Assembly: GCF_003634585.1 (NCBI RefSeq)
Contig: NZ_RBLG01000001.1
Location: 124,001-188,000 of the forward strand
Direction of reading: 5' to 3'
DNA from: Gillisia mitskevichiae
Lineage (GTDB): Bacteria > Bacteroidota > Bacteroidia > Flavobacteriales > Flavobacteriaceae
DNA: 64,000 nt
In this document: piece after piece, positions 40,118-48,648 of the stretch
Layout of the letters: each line of letters opens with the position of its first letter
Numbering within the stretch: the first letter of the stretch is position 1
Notes under the pieces: generated by a model
Databases searched by the model: none
What the model was told of the DNA's origin: nothing
What the model saw: the letters and a program-made list of their open reading frames with translations, nothing else
Translations under genes and position numbers: made by a program

Positions 40118-41176
40118 TTAATAGTCGCTTAGTTCAAATTCATTGATGAAATTGGCGATCAAGACAGGAACAGGATACTCTTCAATTTTGGACAAAGGAA
40201 TTGTATCCCCATTTAATTCCCCTTTTTCAACGATCCAAAATCGAGTGTAAATATGCTGATGTGATAATTTATGAACTATAGGTGTCTCATTATATAAACT
40301 GATCTTTTGCTGATGATCTGCGCCCACAGAGAAATAATGTGAGTCGGTAACTAAAACTTCTGTATCAATTAAAGACTTAGACTCCAATAATGGGAATTGA
40401 TACAAGCCTTCCCAAATACCTTTTCCCAGTCTTTGTTCAAGGATAGTTTCATTTTCTTCTGAAAGAAAAACCAAGTAATTAAAGTATCTCTTTTTAATCT
40501 TTGCTTTCTTCAACTTAACGGGTAGCAGCGAGATTTTATTGTTTTTTAAAGCCAAGCAGCTATTAGAAAGCGGACAGGTTTCGCATAGCGGGTTCTGAGG
40601 TTTACATTGCAAAGCGCCAAAATCCATGATCGCTTGGTTATAAATTGCAGGATTTTCCTCATCTATTAATTCGGCAGCCAAAGCTTTAAACTCTTTTTGC
40701 CCAGCGCTACTATTAATTGGAGTATCAACATCAAAATATCTAGCCAACACTCTATATACATTTCCATCTACTACAGGAGTAACTTCATTGTAACAAATAG
40801 ATGCAATAGCGCTGGCAGTATAGTCTCCAATACCTTTCAGTTTTAATAGATCTTTGTAATTATCTGGAAATTTACCTCCTAGTTCTTCTGAAACTAACTT
40901 CGCAGTTTCATGTAGATTTCTGGCTCTAGAGTAATAACCCAAACCTTGCCACAATTTAAGAACTTCATCTTGTGAAGCATTTGCCAAGTCGAAAACTGTA
41001 GGAAATGCCTCTGTAAACGCTAAATAATAAGGTAAACCTTGCTCTATTCTTGTTTGCTGAAGCATGATTTCACTCAGCCAAATGCGATAAGGATCATTAA
41101 TTTTTCTCCAAGGCAAATCTCTTTTATTACCTAAGTACCAATTAATCAGTATTTTATGAAAAATCATGAATGTCAT
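40118..41176 (-). CDS. mutY: A/G-specific adenine glycosylase
   Basis: 352 residues. It removes adenine paired with 8-oxoguanine. Catalytic E36 (SEIMLQQTRIEQ), the helix-hairpin-helix LKGIGDYTASAIAS with catalytic D137 in VVDGNVYRVLAR, the [4Fe-4S] cluster ligands C191, C198, C201 and C207 (CKPQNPLCETCPLSNSC), and a C-terminal NUDIX-like domain that recognises 8-oxoguanine (from about 225). Start could be the ATG at 41176 or the one three codons later at 41167. It is divergent from hup. Confidence 0.95.
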   Translation of the reverse strand: MTFMIFHKILINWYLGNKRDLPWRKINDPYRIWLSEIMLQQTRIEQGLPYYLAFTEAFPTVFDLANASQDEVLKLWQGLGYYSRARNLHETAKLVSEELGGKFPDNYKDLLKLKGIGDYTASAIASICYNEVTPVVDGNVYRVLARYFDVDTPINSSAGQKEFKALAAELIDEENPAIYNQAIMDFGALQCKPQNPLCETCPLSNSCLALKNNKISLLPVKLKKAKIKKRYFNYLVFLSEENETILEQRLGKGIWEGLYQFPLLESKSLIDTEVLVTDSHYFSVGADHQQKISLYNETPIVHKLSHQHIYTRFWIVEKGELNGDTIPLSKIEEYPVPVLIANFINEFELSDY

Positions 41177-41228
41177 TGTTTGGCTGCAATAATAATTCTT
41201 TATTTGGTTACTATTTAATGAATTAGGA

Positions 41229-41260
41229 TTGAAATATTGGAGATTTAATTCTTATATTTG
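41229..41260 (+). promoter_or_regulatory. hup promoter
   Basis: TTG (41229-41231), 21 bases, then TATATTTG (41253-41260), the Bacteroidota pattern. The start codon at 41309 is 48 bases downstream. Confidence 0.65.
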
Positions 41261-41308
41261 CCCCCTTGAAAATTAAGAACCCCAATTATAATTTTAAATA
41301 GTACGAAA

Positions 41309-41602
41309 ATGACGAAAGCAGATATCGTAGCGAAGATTTCCGAGAAGTTAGGAATGGAAAAAGGTGATGTACAAGCTACTGTTGAAACATTTATGGAAGA
41401 AGTAAAGACTTCTTTAGAAAGTGGAGATAATGTTTACTTAAGAGGATTTGGAAGTTTTGTTATTAAAACAAGAGCTGAAAAAACTGGTAGAAACATCTCT
41501 AAGAATACTACAATAAAGATTCCAGCTCACAATATCCCTGCATTTAAACCTGCTCGTGTTTTTGTAGATGGTGTTAAAACTAATGTTGAAGTAAAAGAAT
41601 AA
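41309..41602 (+). CDS. hup: HU family DNA-binding protein
   Basis: 97 residues. A dimeric, DNA-bending nucleoid protein. Blocks: MTKADIVAKISEKLGMEKGD, LRGFGSFVIKTRAEKTGRN and KNTTIKIPAHNIPAFKP, where the arm that wraps DNA includes the conserved proline (IPAFKP). It is the first gene of a plus-strand group with the small basic protein, and has a strong promoter. Confidence 0.95.
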   Translation: MTKADIVAKISEKLGMEKGDVQATVETFMEEVKTSLESGDNVYLRGFGSFVIKTRAEKTGRNISKNTTIKIPAHNIPAFKPARVFVDGVKTNVEVKE

Positions 41603-41657
41603 TTCCTGTAATAGGGAGTTTGATAGTATATTATTATTAATTTAAAAAAAGTACACT

Positions 41658-41747
41658 ATGCCAAGTGGTAAAAAAAGAAAAAGACATAAGGTAGCTACTC
41701 ACAAGCGTAAAAAGAGAAGTAGAGCTAACCGCCATAAGAAAAAGTAG
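41658..41747 (+). CDS. 29-residue strongly basic protein, possible ribosome-associated peptide
   Basis: The ATG at 41658 opens a 29-codon frame: MPSGKKRKRHKVATHKRKKR, then SRANRHKKK. Eighteen of 29 residues are Lys, Arg or His and there is no acidic residue. Similar tiny proteins beginning MPSGKKRKRHK occur between hup and rng in other Bacteroidota, which supports it being real. Such a composition suggests binding to rRNA. Its stop codon (41745-41747) lies inside the first arm of the following terminator hairpin. It is below the size that gene finders normally report. The conservation statement comes from general knowledge. Confidence 0.8.
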   Translation: MPSGKKRKRHKVATHKRKKRSRANRHKKK

Positions 41748-41768
41748 TGTTTTCACTACTTTTTTTTT
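41743..41768 (+). terminator. Terminator of the hup-small protein transcript, overlapping a stop codon
   Basis: AGTAGTG...CACTACT stem followed by TTTTTTTT. The TAG stop of the 29-residue protein is in the left arm. Confidence 0.8.
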
Positions 41769-41791
41769 AGTAAAAAACGTTCTTTGAAATT

Positions 41792-41883
41792 GAAACCGAA
41801 TTTGATCATTATTTAAATTCCGGTTTCTTCAGGCTTAATACCCTGTGAAAATTTATTGTTTAATCCATCCCGATTTCCGGGAT
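41792..41883 (+). promoter_or_regulatory. Structured 5' leader of rng with two hairpins
   Basis: Hairpin 1: GAAACCGAATTT (41792-41803) pairs with AAATTCCGGTTTC (41815-41827) with one bulge. Hairpin 2: ATCCCG...CGGGAT (41867-41883), ending 14 bases before the GTG start. RNase E/G mRNAs of other bacteria are known to be controlled through folded leaders that the enzyme cuts; the same is inferred as a possibility here. Confidence 0.4.
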
Positions 41884-41897
41884 AAAAATCTAAAAGA

Positions 41898-43436
41898 GTG
41901 GACAAAGAATTGATTATTAGATCAGGTTCCTCTGCTATAGATTTTGCCTTAATTAAAGATGGAAAACTAGTCGAATTAAACAAAGAAGAAGACGATAGCA
42001 ACTTTGCTGTAGGCGATATTTTTATTGCCAAGATCAGGAAAGCTGTTCCAGGATTAAATGCTGCATTTGTAAATGTTGGCTACACAAAAGATGGTTTTTT
42101 ACACTATCATGATCTTGGACCTCAAGTCCTCACTTTGTTAAAATTCGTAAAACGTGTAAGCACAGGTAAATTAAAAGATTATTCTTTACAGAATTTTACT
42201 TTTGAACAAGATATTGATAAAGACGGAAGCGTTGCTGAAGTCCTAAAATCAAATCAGTCGTTACTGGTTCAAGTAATGAAAGAACCAATCTCTACAAAAG
42301 GCCCAAGGATAAGCTCTGAGCTTTCTTTACCAGGCCGGTATATTGTATTAGTCCCTTTTTCCAATAGAGTTTCAGTTTCTCAAAAAATTGAAAGTAAAGA
42401 GGAAAAAGACAGACTTAAAAGATTGGTAAAAAGCATTAAACCTAAAGGGTTTGGTGTAATTGTTAGAACCGTAGCAGAAGGCAAAAAAGTAGCAGAGCTA
42501 GACAGAGATCTTCAGAATTTAATGAGTCGCTGGACAGCAATGTGTAAAAAGCTGTATAAAGCACCACATCCCTCCAAGGTATTGGGAGAATTAAATAGGG
42601 CATCCTCCATTTTGAGAGATATCTTTAACGATTCCTTCACCTCTATCATGGTAGACGATGAAGAACTTTATACTCAACTAAAAGATTATGTAGCAGAAAT
42701 TGCTCCCAACAAAGAATCTATAGTTAAGCTGTATCAGTCCAATGTTCCAATTTTTGAAAAATTCGGTATCGAAAGACAAATAAAAACTTCCTTTGGTCGC
42801 ACCGTATCGATGAGCAAAGGAGCTTACCTGATTATTGAACACACAGAAGCCATGCACGTTATAGACGTGAATAGTGGAAACCGTTCCAATAAAGCTAAAA
42901 ACCAGGAAGAGACAGCCTTAGAAGTAAATCTTATAAGCGCCACAGAAATAGCCCGACAATTGCGATTACGTGATATGGGTGGAATTATTGTGGTCGACTT
43001 TATAGACATGAATAAGGCCGAAAACAGAAAAGCACTCTATGATCATTTACGCGAAGAAATGAGCGATGATCGTGCTAAACACAAAATATTACCCCCAAGT
43101 AAGTTTGGGTTAATACAAATTACAAGACAACGCGTTAGGCCGGAAACTAACATCAAGACCCGTGAAGAAAACCCGAACGGAGTAGGAGAGATTGAGGCTC
43201 CTATTATAGTTATTGATAAAATAAAAACCGACCTAGAAAGGCTGATTAAGAAGAATCATAAAAAAATCACCTTAAGTGCGCATCCATTTATTGCAGCCTT
43301 TTTAACCAGAGGCTTTCCATCACCCCGCTCCCAATGGTTTTTTGACCATAAGCGCTGGGTAAAAATTTTACCAAGAGACGCTTACACGTACATGGAATAT
43401 CACTTTCACGACAAAAACGGGGAAGTTTTAGACTAA
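41898..43436 (+). CDS. rng: Ribonuclease G/E family endoribonuclease
   Basis: 512 residues. An S1-type RNA-binding domain near the N-terminus (about 35-125, AKIRKAVPGLNAAFVNVGY), the 5'-sensor region, and the catalytic DNase I-like part with the two magnesium aspartates D323 (HVIDVNSG) and D367 (GIIVVDFID). This is the RNase G length, without the long scaffold tail of RNase E. It cuts single-stranded RNA in rRNA maturation and mRNA decay. The start is GTG at 41898; no ATG is usable. A terminator follows. Confidence 0.94.
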   Translation: MDKELIIRSGSSAIDFALIKDGKLVELNKEEDDSNFAVGDIFIAKIRKAVPGLNAAFVNVGYTKDGFLHYHDLGPQVLTLLKFVKRVSTGKLKDYSLQNFTFEQDIDKDGSVAEVLKSNQSLLVQVMKEPISTKGPRISSELSLPGRYIVLVPFSNRVSVSQKIESKEEKDRLKRLVKSIKPKGFGVIVRTVAEGKKVAELDRDLQNLMSRWTAMCKKLYKAPHPSKVLGELNRASSILRDIFNDSFTSIMVDDEELYTQLKDYVAEIAPNKESIVKLYQSNVPIFEKFGIERQIKTSFGRTVSMSKGAYLIIEHTEAMHVIDVNSGNRSNKAKNQEETALEVNLISATEIARQLRLRDMGGIIVVDFIDMNKAENRKALYDHLREEMSDDRAKHKILPPSKFGLIQITRQRVRPETNIKTREENPNGVGEIEAPIIVIDKIKTDLERLIKKNHKKITLSAHPFIAAFLTRGFPSPRSQWFFDHKRWVKILPRDAYTYMEYHFHDKNGEVLD

Positions 43437-43443
43437 AATTTTG

Positions 43444-43480
43444 AAAACCGCCTATCATTTATTTGATAGGCGGTTTTTTT
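43444..43480 (+). terminator. Terminator after rng
   Basis: AAAACCGCCTATC...GATAGGCGGTTTTTTT, a 13-base stem with a T-run, 7 bases past the stop. Confidence 0.92.
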
Positions 43481-43559
43481 ATGTTTAAGTTTCAAAATCC
43501 ATAAGCTAAATTTTAAACAGTATTTTCTTTTCCTATCTTTCCGGAAAAAATTAAACTAA

Positions 43560-43976
43560 ATGAAATTTAATAAACTTCTTCTTATTCTCCTAATAAGCGC
43601 TTGCTTCTCTAGTTTTGCCCAAAGTAATGAGAAACTACCTAAAAATTTGATCGTCAACATTTTAATAGATGCAAACAAGAATATTTATATTGAAGAAACT
43701 CTGACGAAAAAGGTTGAAATAGACCAAACTATTAAAAAATTAGTTAGGAATACGCCCGCAAACAAATACGAAGGAGTTACTTATAGGATATTTGCCGATG
43801 GAAGTTTGCGTCATGGAATTATTATGGATGTAGATCAATTACTTCTCAAAGCCTACCAACCCATAAATACCCATACTCAAAAATATCTCCTAGATTTAAA
43901 CGCAAATAAACTAGATGGCTCCGATTGGATAGATAAATTAAATAAACTCAATTTAAAAGCATTAAGAATTAACTAG
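43560..43976 (+). CDS. Secreted protein resembling the ExbD periplasmic domain
   Basis: 138 residues. A cleavable signal peptide (1-20, ending SSFAQS) replaces the membrane anchor of ExbD. The rest follows the ExbD/TolR periplasmic pattern: LIVNILIDANKNIYIEE (strand pair), a helix with DQTIKKLV, then YRIFADGSLRHGIIMDVDQLL (a strand followed by a helix). About 35 further residues end the protein. No ExbB or second ExbD is nearby. It might be a periplasmic regulator or competitor of an ExbBD-TonB motor, but this is inference. recX begins eight bases later. Confidence 0.65.
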   Translation: MKFNKLLLILLISACFSSFAQSNEKLPKNLIVNILIDANKNIYIEETLTKKVEIDQTIKKLVRNTPANKYEGVTYRIFADGSLRHGIIMDVDQLLLKAYQPINTHTQKYLLDLNANKLDGSDWIDKLNKLNLKALRIN

Positions 43977-43984
43977 AATCTTTT

Positions 43985-44467
43985 ATGAAAGCCAATGCCT
44001 CAGAGAAATCCTACACCATAAAAGAAGCCACAATAAAACTAATGCAGTTTTGTGCTTATAGAGATAGATCTCAAAAGGAAGTTCAAGAAAAATTAAGGGA
44101 AATGAGAATGATTCCCGAAGCATGTGAGCAGATCACTATACAATTAATGCGAGAGAATTTCTTGAATGAGGAACGCTTTGCCCGTAGTTTTGTTCGGGGT
44201 AAATTCAGAATTAAAAAATGGGGGAGAATCAAGATCAAGCAGGAGTTAAAACAACGCGAGATCTCTGCACCTCTTATTAAAATTGCTTTTACAGAAATAG
44301 ATCCTTCAGAATATTATTCGACTTTAAACGAATTGGCAGAAAAGAAATTACCGCTTATAAAAGAAGCAAACTCCTATAAAAAGAAACAAAAACTAATCTC
44401 ATTTTTACATCAAAAAGGTTACGAATTTCCTATAATTTTGGAAGTAACAGAACAACTTAAGTTTTAA
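43985..44467 (+). CDS. recX: RecX family regulatory protein
   Basis: 160 residues. Three-helix repeats typical of RecX: KEATIKLMQFCAYRDRSQKE, then ERFARSFVRGKFRIKKWGR and the KIKQELKQREIS block. RecX binds RecA filaments and inhibits recombination. recA is not in the window. The stop overlaps the convergent cupin gene stop by 11 bases. Confidence 0.88.
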   Translation: MKANASEKSYTIKEATIKLMQFCAYRDRSQKEVQEKLREMRMIPEACEQITIQLMRENFLNEERFARSFVRGKFRIKKWGRIKIKQELKQREISAPLIKIAFTEIDPSEYYSTLNELAEKKLPLIKEANSYKKKQKLISFLHQKGYEFPIILEVTEQLKF

Positions 44468-45350
44468 TATTGTTCTTTTTATGTGTATTTACTATAGCTT
44501 GCTCATTCTTGTAATCTATCCATTTCTGGCCTCTTAATTTCCGCATATAATTGTCAAAATAGCGCATGAATGCCAGATTATAAACTGCCTTAGAAAAATT
44601 AGTGATATTTCTGGAAGTCGCACGTAAACTCATAGAGAATCCCGGGGTCAAATAGGTCATTTGATGCCAATAACCCTCAGGCATATATAAGGTCTCTCCG
44701 TGATTAAGTTGAGTAACATAGCCCTCTGCTTCTTTTAAAGCCGGGAATTTTTCAAAATCTGGATTAGAAAAATCGATGTCTTCTCTGGAGATCAAAGCAT
44801 GTGGAACTTTATAAAGGAATTTACTTTGTGAAGGAGGATACAAGATGCATTGTTTCTTTCCGTGGAATTGAAAATGAAGGATGTTAGCAAAATCTATATC
44901 ATAGTGCATAAAAACCTTAGAATTTTCTCCTCCAAAAAATAACATAGGCAACTGCTTTAAAAAACGCAGTCCCATATCTGGGAATTTAAAGTCTTTTTGC
45001 AAGGCAGGTACCTCTTTCATTAAATGATACAAAAAGATCCTGTAATTAGTGGGTTTAGATTTTAAGAGCGCAATATATTCGCTCATCTTCATCTTTAAAT
45101 GTGGCTCGTTGAATTTATACTCAGAACTTATTGGTCTGTCATCATACAAAGGCACTATTTTTTCACCTGCAACTTCCTCTATATATTCCAACGACCATTT
45201 TTTATAGGCAGGCCAATCTTCTATTAAATGCTCTATAACCACAGGTTTTTGCGGTTTCACATATCTCTCTAAAAAATCTGCCTTAGAAATATTCTTTACT
45301 CGTGGTATTTCAACTAACTGAAGTCTTTCTCTCATCATCAATTCCTGCAT
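44457..45350 (-). CDS. Cupin-like (Cupin_8, JmjC-type) protein, second of a tandem pair
   Basis: 297 residues. A JmjC/FIH-type double-stranded beta-helix with iron ligands H149 and D151 (MHYDIDFAN) and the distal H229 (GYWHQM). YPPSQSKFLYKV (about 171-182) gives the lysine region often used to hold 2-oxoglutarate. This suggests a 2-oxoglutarate-dependent hydroxylase or demethylase of proteins or small molecules. It overlaps the upstream paralogue by 41 bases; a later in-frame ATG at residue 6 would reduce the overlap. Both paralogues share the ending RGQKWIDYKN. Confidence 0.85.
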   Translation of the reverse strand: MQELMMRERLQLVEIPRVKNISKADFLERYVKPQKPVVIEHLIEDWPAYKKWSLEYIEEVAGEKIVPLYDDRPISSEYKFNEPHLKMKMSEYIALLKSKPTNYRIFLYHLMKEVPALQKDFKFPDMGLRFLKQLPMLFFGGENSKVFMHYDIDFANILHFQFHGKKQCILYPPSQSKFLYKVPHALISREDIDFSNPDFEKFPALKEAEGYVTQLNHGETLYMPEGYWHQMTYLTPGFSMSLRATSRNITNFSKAVYNLAFMRYFDNYMRKLRGQKWIDYKNEQAIVNTHKKNNIKT

Positions 45351-46203
45351 TTTTATGCGTATTCTCTACTGCACGTGTGTTTTTATAGTCTATCCATTTC
45401 TGGCCCTTAATTTTCCGCATTAGATTGTCGTAATTTCTAATTAAAATTACATTTTTCAATACCTCTAAAATTTTAGCTGGCTTCGTTGGTAACGATCTAA
45501 GGGTTAAAGATAAGCAAGGAGTTTCATATTTAACAAAATGCCACCACTTACTTGGAATAAACAAGGTATCTCCATGTTTTAAGAGAACCTCATAACCTTT
45601 TGCTTTTGCCAAAGCTGGGTAAATTTTAAAATCTGGATCATCCATATCTATTGCTTCCATACTTACAATAGAATAAGGCACCTTGTAAAGATTTTTAGTT
45701 TCTGAAGGCGGATAAAGAATAAACTTCTTGGTCCCTGCGAAATTGAAATGAAAATTATTAGCTAGATCCATATCATAATGCATTAAAACCTTTGCTCCTT
45801 CCCCACCTACAAATAGCACCGGAAGTTTTTTAAAGAATTTAACGCCAATTTCAGGATACTTAAAATCTTTTAATAGGTCTGGGCAATTCTGAAGCAAATT
45901 AAAAAAGAACATCCTAAGATCTGTTGGACCAGCCTTTAAAATGTCTATATATCCGGACATTTTGATCTTTCTAGCAGGCTTATGACTTTTTTCATTTCCC
46001 CTAGCTGGAGTTCCGTCATATAATGGCACAACGATCCCTCCAGCTTTACTTCGAAAATACTCGAAATCCCATTTCTTTGTTGCAGGCCAATCTTTGCTTA
46101 AATTTTCCATAACTAAAGGTTGCTGCGGAAAAAAATACTCATTTAAAAAAGTATCCTTATCTATCGCTTTAACTCGTGGTATGGGTTTTAAGTTGAGCTG
46201 CAC
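45310..46203 (-). CDS. Cupin-like (Cupin_8, JmjC-type) protein, first of a tandem pair
   Basis: 297 residues, the same length as its downstream paralogue and similar along the whole chain (PRVK near the N-terminus, DWPA-KKW, GG-x-x-KV-x-MHYD, LYPPS, RGQKWIDYKN). Metal ligands H142, D144 (MHYDMDLANN) and H222 (KWWHF) are kept. It follows bioB by 12 bases on the same strand and may be in its transcript. Target unknown. The duplication is probably old because the two proteins differ at many positions. Confidence 0.85.
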   Translation of the reverse strand: MQLNLKPIPRVKAIDKDTFLNEYFFPQQPLVMENLSKDWPATKKWDFEYFRSKAGGIVVPLYDGTPARGNEKSHKPARKIKMSGYIDILKAGPTDLRMFFFNLLQNCPDLLKDFKYPEIGVKFFKKLPVLFVGGEGAKVLMHYDMDLANNFHFNFAGTKKFILYPPSETKNLYKVPYSIVSMEAIDMDDPDFKIYPALAKAKGYEVLLKHGDTLFIPSKWWHFVKYETPCLSLTLRSLPTKPAKILEVLKNVILIRNYDNLMRKIKGQKWIDYKNTRAVENTHKNAGIDDERKTSVS

Positions 46204-46215
46204 ATTATAAGGGAA

Positions 46216-47307
46216 TTATAAACTGGTTTTAGATTTCTTCTGAGCTTCTAGATTTCTTTCAATTTTATGACTCGGTCTGGACCATTTAGGTTTTTCTCCA
46301 AGGTTCTGGAATTTAGATTCTGTAGCTTCTACACTTTCCGGTTGTGATTTCTTTACAAATGGTTTTTGTGGTTGAAGCCCTAATGCTTTAAACATTTCCA
46401 TATCCTCACCAACATCTGGGTTTGGTGTAGTTAATAATTTATCTCCAGCAAAAATAGAGTTGGCACCTGCAAAGAAACACATTGCTTGTCCTTCTCTACT
46501 CATTTGTGTTCTTCCTGCAGAAAGTCTTACTTGGGTCTCTGGCATTACAATTCTAGTTGTAGCAACCATTCTTACCATGTCCCAAATAGAAACTGGGGCT
46601 TGCTCTTCTAAAGGCGTACCTTCTACTGGAACAAGAGCATTTATTGGCACAGATTCTGGCTGCGGACTCAAAGTTGCCAATGCAACTAACATTCCTGCGC
46701 GATCGTCGTTAGACTCTCCCATCCCAATAATCCCACCACTACAAACTGTAACATTGGTTTTTCTAACGTTTCCAATAGTATCTAATCTATCCTGATACCC
46801 TCTTGTAGAAATAACTTCTTTATAATATTCTTCTGAAGAATCTAAGTTATGATTATAGGCATACAGTCCAGCTTCTGCTAAACGCTGCGCCTGGTTTTCA
46901 GTGATCATTCCCAACGTACAACAAACTTCCATTTCTAGTTTATTGATGGTTCTTACCATTTCTAAAACAGAATCGAATTCCTCGCCATCTTTCACATTTC
47001 TCCAAGCTGCACCCATACAAACTCGGGAACTTCCCGAAGCCTTTGCTCTTAAAGCCTGAGCTTTCACTTGGTTCACACTCATAAGATCATTCCCTTTAAT
47101 ATCGGTATGATATCTTGCTGCTTGCGGGCAATACCCACAATCTTCTGGGCATCCTCCTGTTTTTATGGAAAGTAAGGTAGAAACCTGAACTACATTTGGA
47201 TCGTGATTTTCTCTATGTATAGAAGCTGCTTCGTAAAGCAAATCCATAAAGGGTTTGTTATATATTTCAAGAATTTCTTCCTTGGTCCAGTCGTGTTTGA
47301 TAGTCAT
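46216..47307 (-). CDS. bioB: Biotin synthase
   Basis: 363 residues. A radical SAM enzyme that inserts sulfur into dethiobiotin, the last step of biotin synthesis. The [4Fe-4S] ligands are C53, C57 and C60 in GGCPEDCGYCPQ; the CMGAAWRNVKDG and VPINALVPVEGTPLE blocks and RLSAGRTQMS follow (the second cluster region). About 40 extra residues at the C-terminus are Lys/Ser-rich. It is followed by the two cupin genes. The promoter region has TATTTTTG at 47325-47332. Confidence 0.97.
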   Translation of the reverse strand: MTIKHDWTKEEILEIYNKPFMDLLYEAASIHRENHDPNVVQVSTLLSIKTGGCPEDCGYCPQAARYHTDIKGNDLMSVNQVKAQALRAKASGSSRVCMGAAWRNVKDGEEFDSVLEMVRTINKLEMEVCCTLGMITENQAQRLAEAGLYAYNHNLDSSEEYYKEVISTRGYQDRLDTIGNVRKTNVTVCSGGIIGMGESNDDRAGMLVALATLSPQPESVPINALVPVEGTPLEEQAPVSIWDMVRMVATTRIVMPETQVRLSAGRTQMSREGQAMCFFAGANSIFAGDKLLTTPNPDVGEDMEMFKALGLQPQKPFVKKSQPESVEATESKFQNLGEKPKWSRPSHKIERNLEAQKKSKTSL

Positions 47308-47324
47308 GAAAATAGATTTGAAAT

Positions 47325-47332
47325 CAAAAATA
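47325..47332 (-). promoter_or_regulatory. Probable bioB promoter -7 box
   Basis: The minus strand reads TATTTTTG, fitting TAnnTTTG, 17 bases ahead of the bioB ATG. Confidence 0.4.
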
Positions 47333-47405
47333 GCTAAAACTAAGCTTTCTTAGTTAGTTACTTTTAAAAGTTTTTATCTGGCTAACAGAAGTTAGTCCGA
47401 ATTAA

Positions 47406-48560
47406 TTAAGTTTTTGTTATTAATATTGAAACAGCATTCCCACCAAAGCCAACGGCATTTACTAGGATATTTTTCAATCTTTTTGGTGCTTTACTTATGC
47501 TTGAAAATGGAACTGGTATGAACTCATTATGCTGTAACATTAAAATGGCCAATTCCATACTCAAGATCCCTGAGGCTCCAAATGTATGACCAATCTTCCA
47601 TTTATTAGAAGTCAAGGCTGGTAGTTCGTTTCCAAAAACCTCTTTTATTGCATAGATTTCTGCTTCATCTCCCTTGATTGTTCCTGGAGCATGCATTACA
47701 ACCGCATCTATTTCACTCAATGCTAAATCTTTAATCGCCATTTTCATAGATTTCTGAAAACAAGTGCCATTTGCTGATATGGAGACCGAGTGTTTTAATT
47801 CTTCCGTAGCATATCCAATACCGGAGATCTTAGCAAGGCTATTTTCAGCATTATTAGAGATACAAGCCACTCCTGCTGCTTCTCCCAGCACCATTGTATT
47901 GCGTATTTTTTCCATATTTAAGGCTTGGCATGGATATTTCTGATCTTTTGTGGCATAGATCTTCATCGCTTTCATCTGCGCGATCGTAAAAGGGGTTAGA
48001 GCAGCCTCACTTCCTCCTACCATAAACTTCTCCGCGAATCCAGATTGAAGCCAAACCACGCCATTTAAAACAGCATGTAAGCCAGTAGAACAAGTTACGC
48101 TATGCGAGATGTCTGGACCAGAAGTTCTAAGGTCTTGCGCCACCCAAGAGGAAATATTTCCCAAAGTGGTACTTGGAGAAGCTAAAACCTCAACCTTTCC
48201 ATTTTGTATAAATTCTTTATGATGCTTTTCAAAAAGTTGAGTTGCACCGCGAGAGCTACCAATATTTATTCCCACCGTATCCTCCTTTGTCCAGCCAGCT
48301 TCTTTAAATGCGCTTCTAGCTGAAAAAATAGAAAATAATACGGAGTTATCTAAACTTTTAAATCTGGATTCAGAATTTCTTAATGCCTCTACTTCCTTTT
48401 TTTGTTTGGAGGTTAAAGTTGCAGCGAAAGCATCACTGCCAGAAAAATCTTGTTTTTCTATAAAATGCTCATCGGTTTTATAATTATTCCAGATCTCTTC
48501 TCTTGAAGTTCCTAGTGGAGAAATGGAAGCGATGGAATTAATATAAACAGGATTCTTCAA
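47406..48560 (-). CDS. Beta-ketoacyl synthase in the biotin gene cluster
   Basis: 384 residues, a little shorter than FabF (about 412). The catalytic triad of the KAS I/II type is complete: C157 (SVTCSTGLHAVL), H290 (VVMHAPGTIKGD) and H325 (KIGHTFGASG). It therefore can condense acyl and malonyl groups. Located between bioB and the SET/bioA genes, it may help make the pimeloyl chain, since no bioC, bioH or bioW is visible here; otherwise it could serve an unrelated fatty-acid route. A TATTTTTG box lies 17 bases before the start, so it may be transcribed from its own promoter. Confidence 0.88.
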   Translation of the reverse strand: MKNPVYINSIASISPLGTSREEIWNNYKTDEHFIEKQDFSGSDAFAATLTSKQKKEVEALRNSESRFKSLDNSVLFSIFSARSAFKEAGWTKEDTVGINIGSSRGATQLFEKHHKEFIQNGKVEVLASPSTTLGNISSWVAQDLRTSGPDISHSVTCSTGLHAVLNGVVWLQSGFAEKFMVGGSEAALTPFTIAQMKAMKIYATKDQKYPCQALNMEKIRNTMVLGEAAGVACISNNAENSLAKISGIGYATEELKHSVSISANGTCFQKSMKMAIKDLALSEIDAVVMHAPGTIKGDEAEIYAIKEVFGNELPALTSNKWKIGHTFGASGILSMELAILMLQHNEFIPVPFSSISKAPKRLKNILVNAVGFGGNAVSILITKT

Positions 48561-48648
48561 TTCTTCTAATTTTCAGCAAAAATAGGGTCTTGAAAAGATT
48601 TATGTAAGTTTATTCTCTTAAAGTTAATGGAAAAATTAAGTAATGTAC

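Noticed and set aside
47380-47398. GGCTAAC-AGAA-GTTAGTCC hairpin downstream of the ketoacyl synthase gene
   Set aside because: The stem is short and there is no U-run on the minus strand, so it is not a convincing terminator; it does not match a BirA operator that I can recognise.
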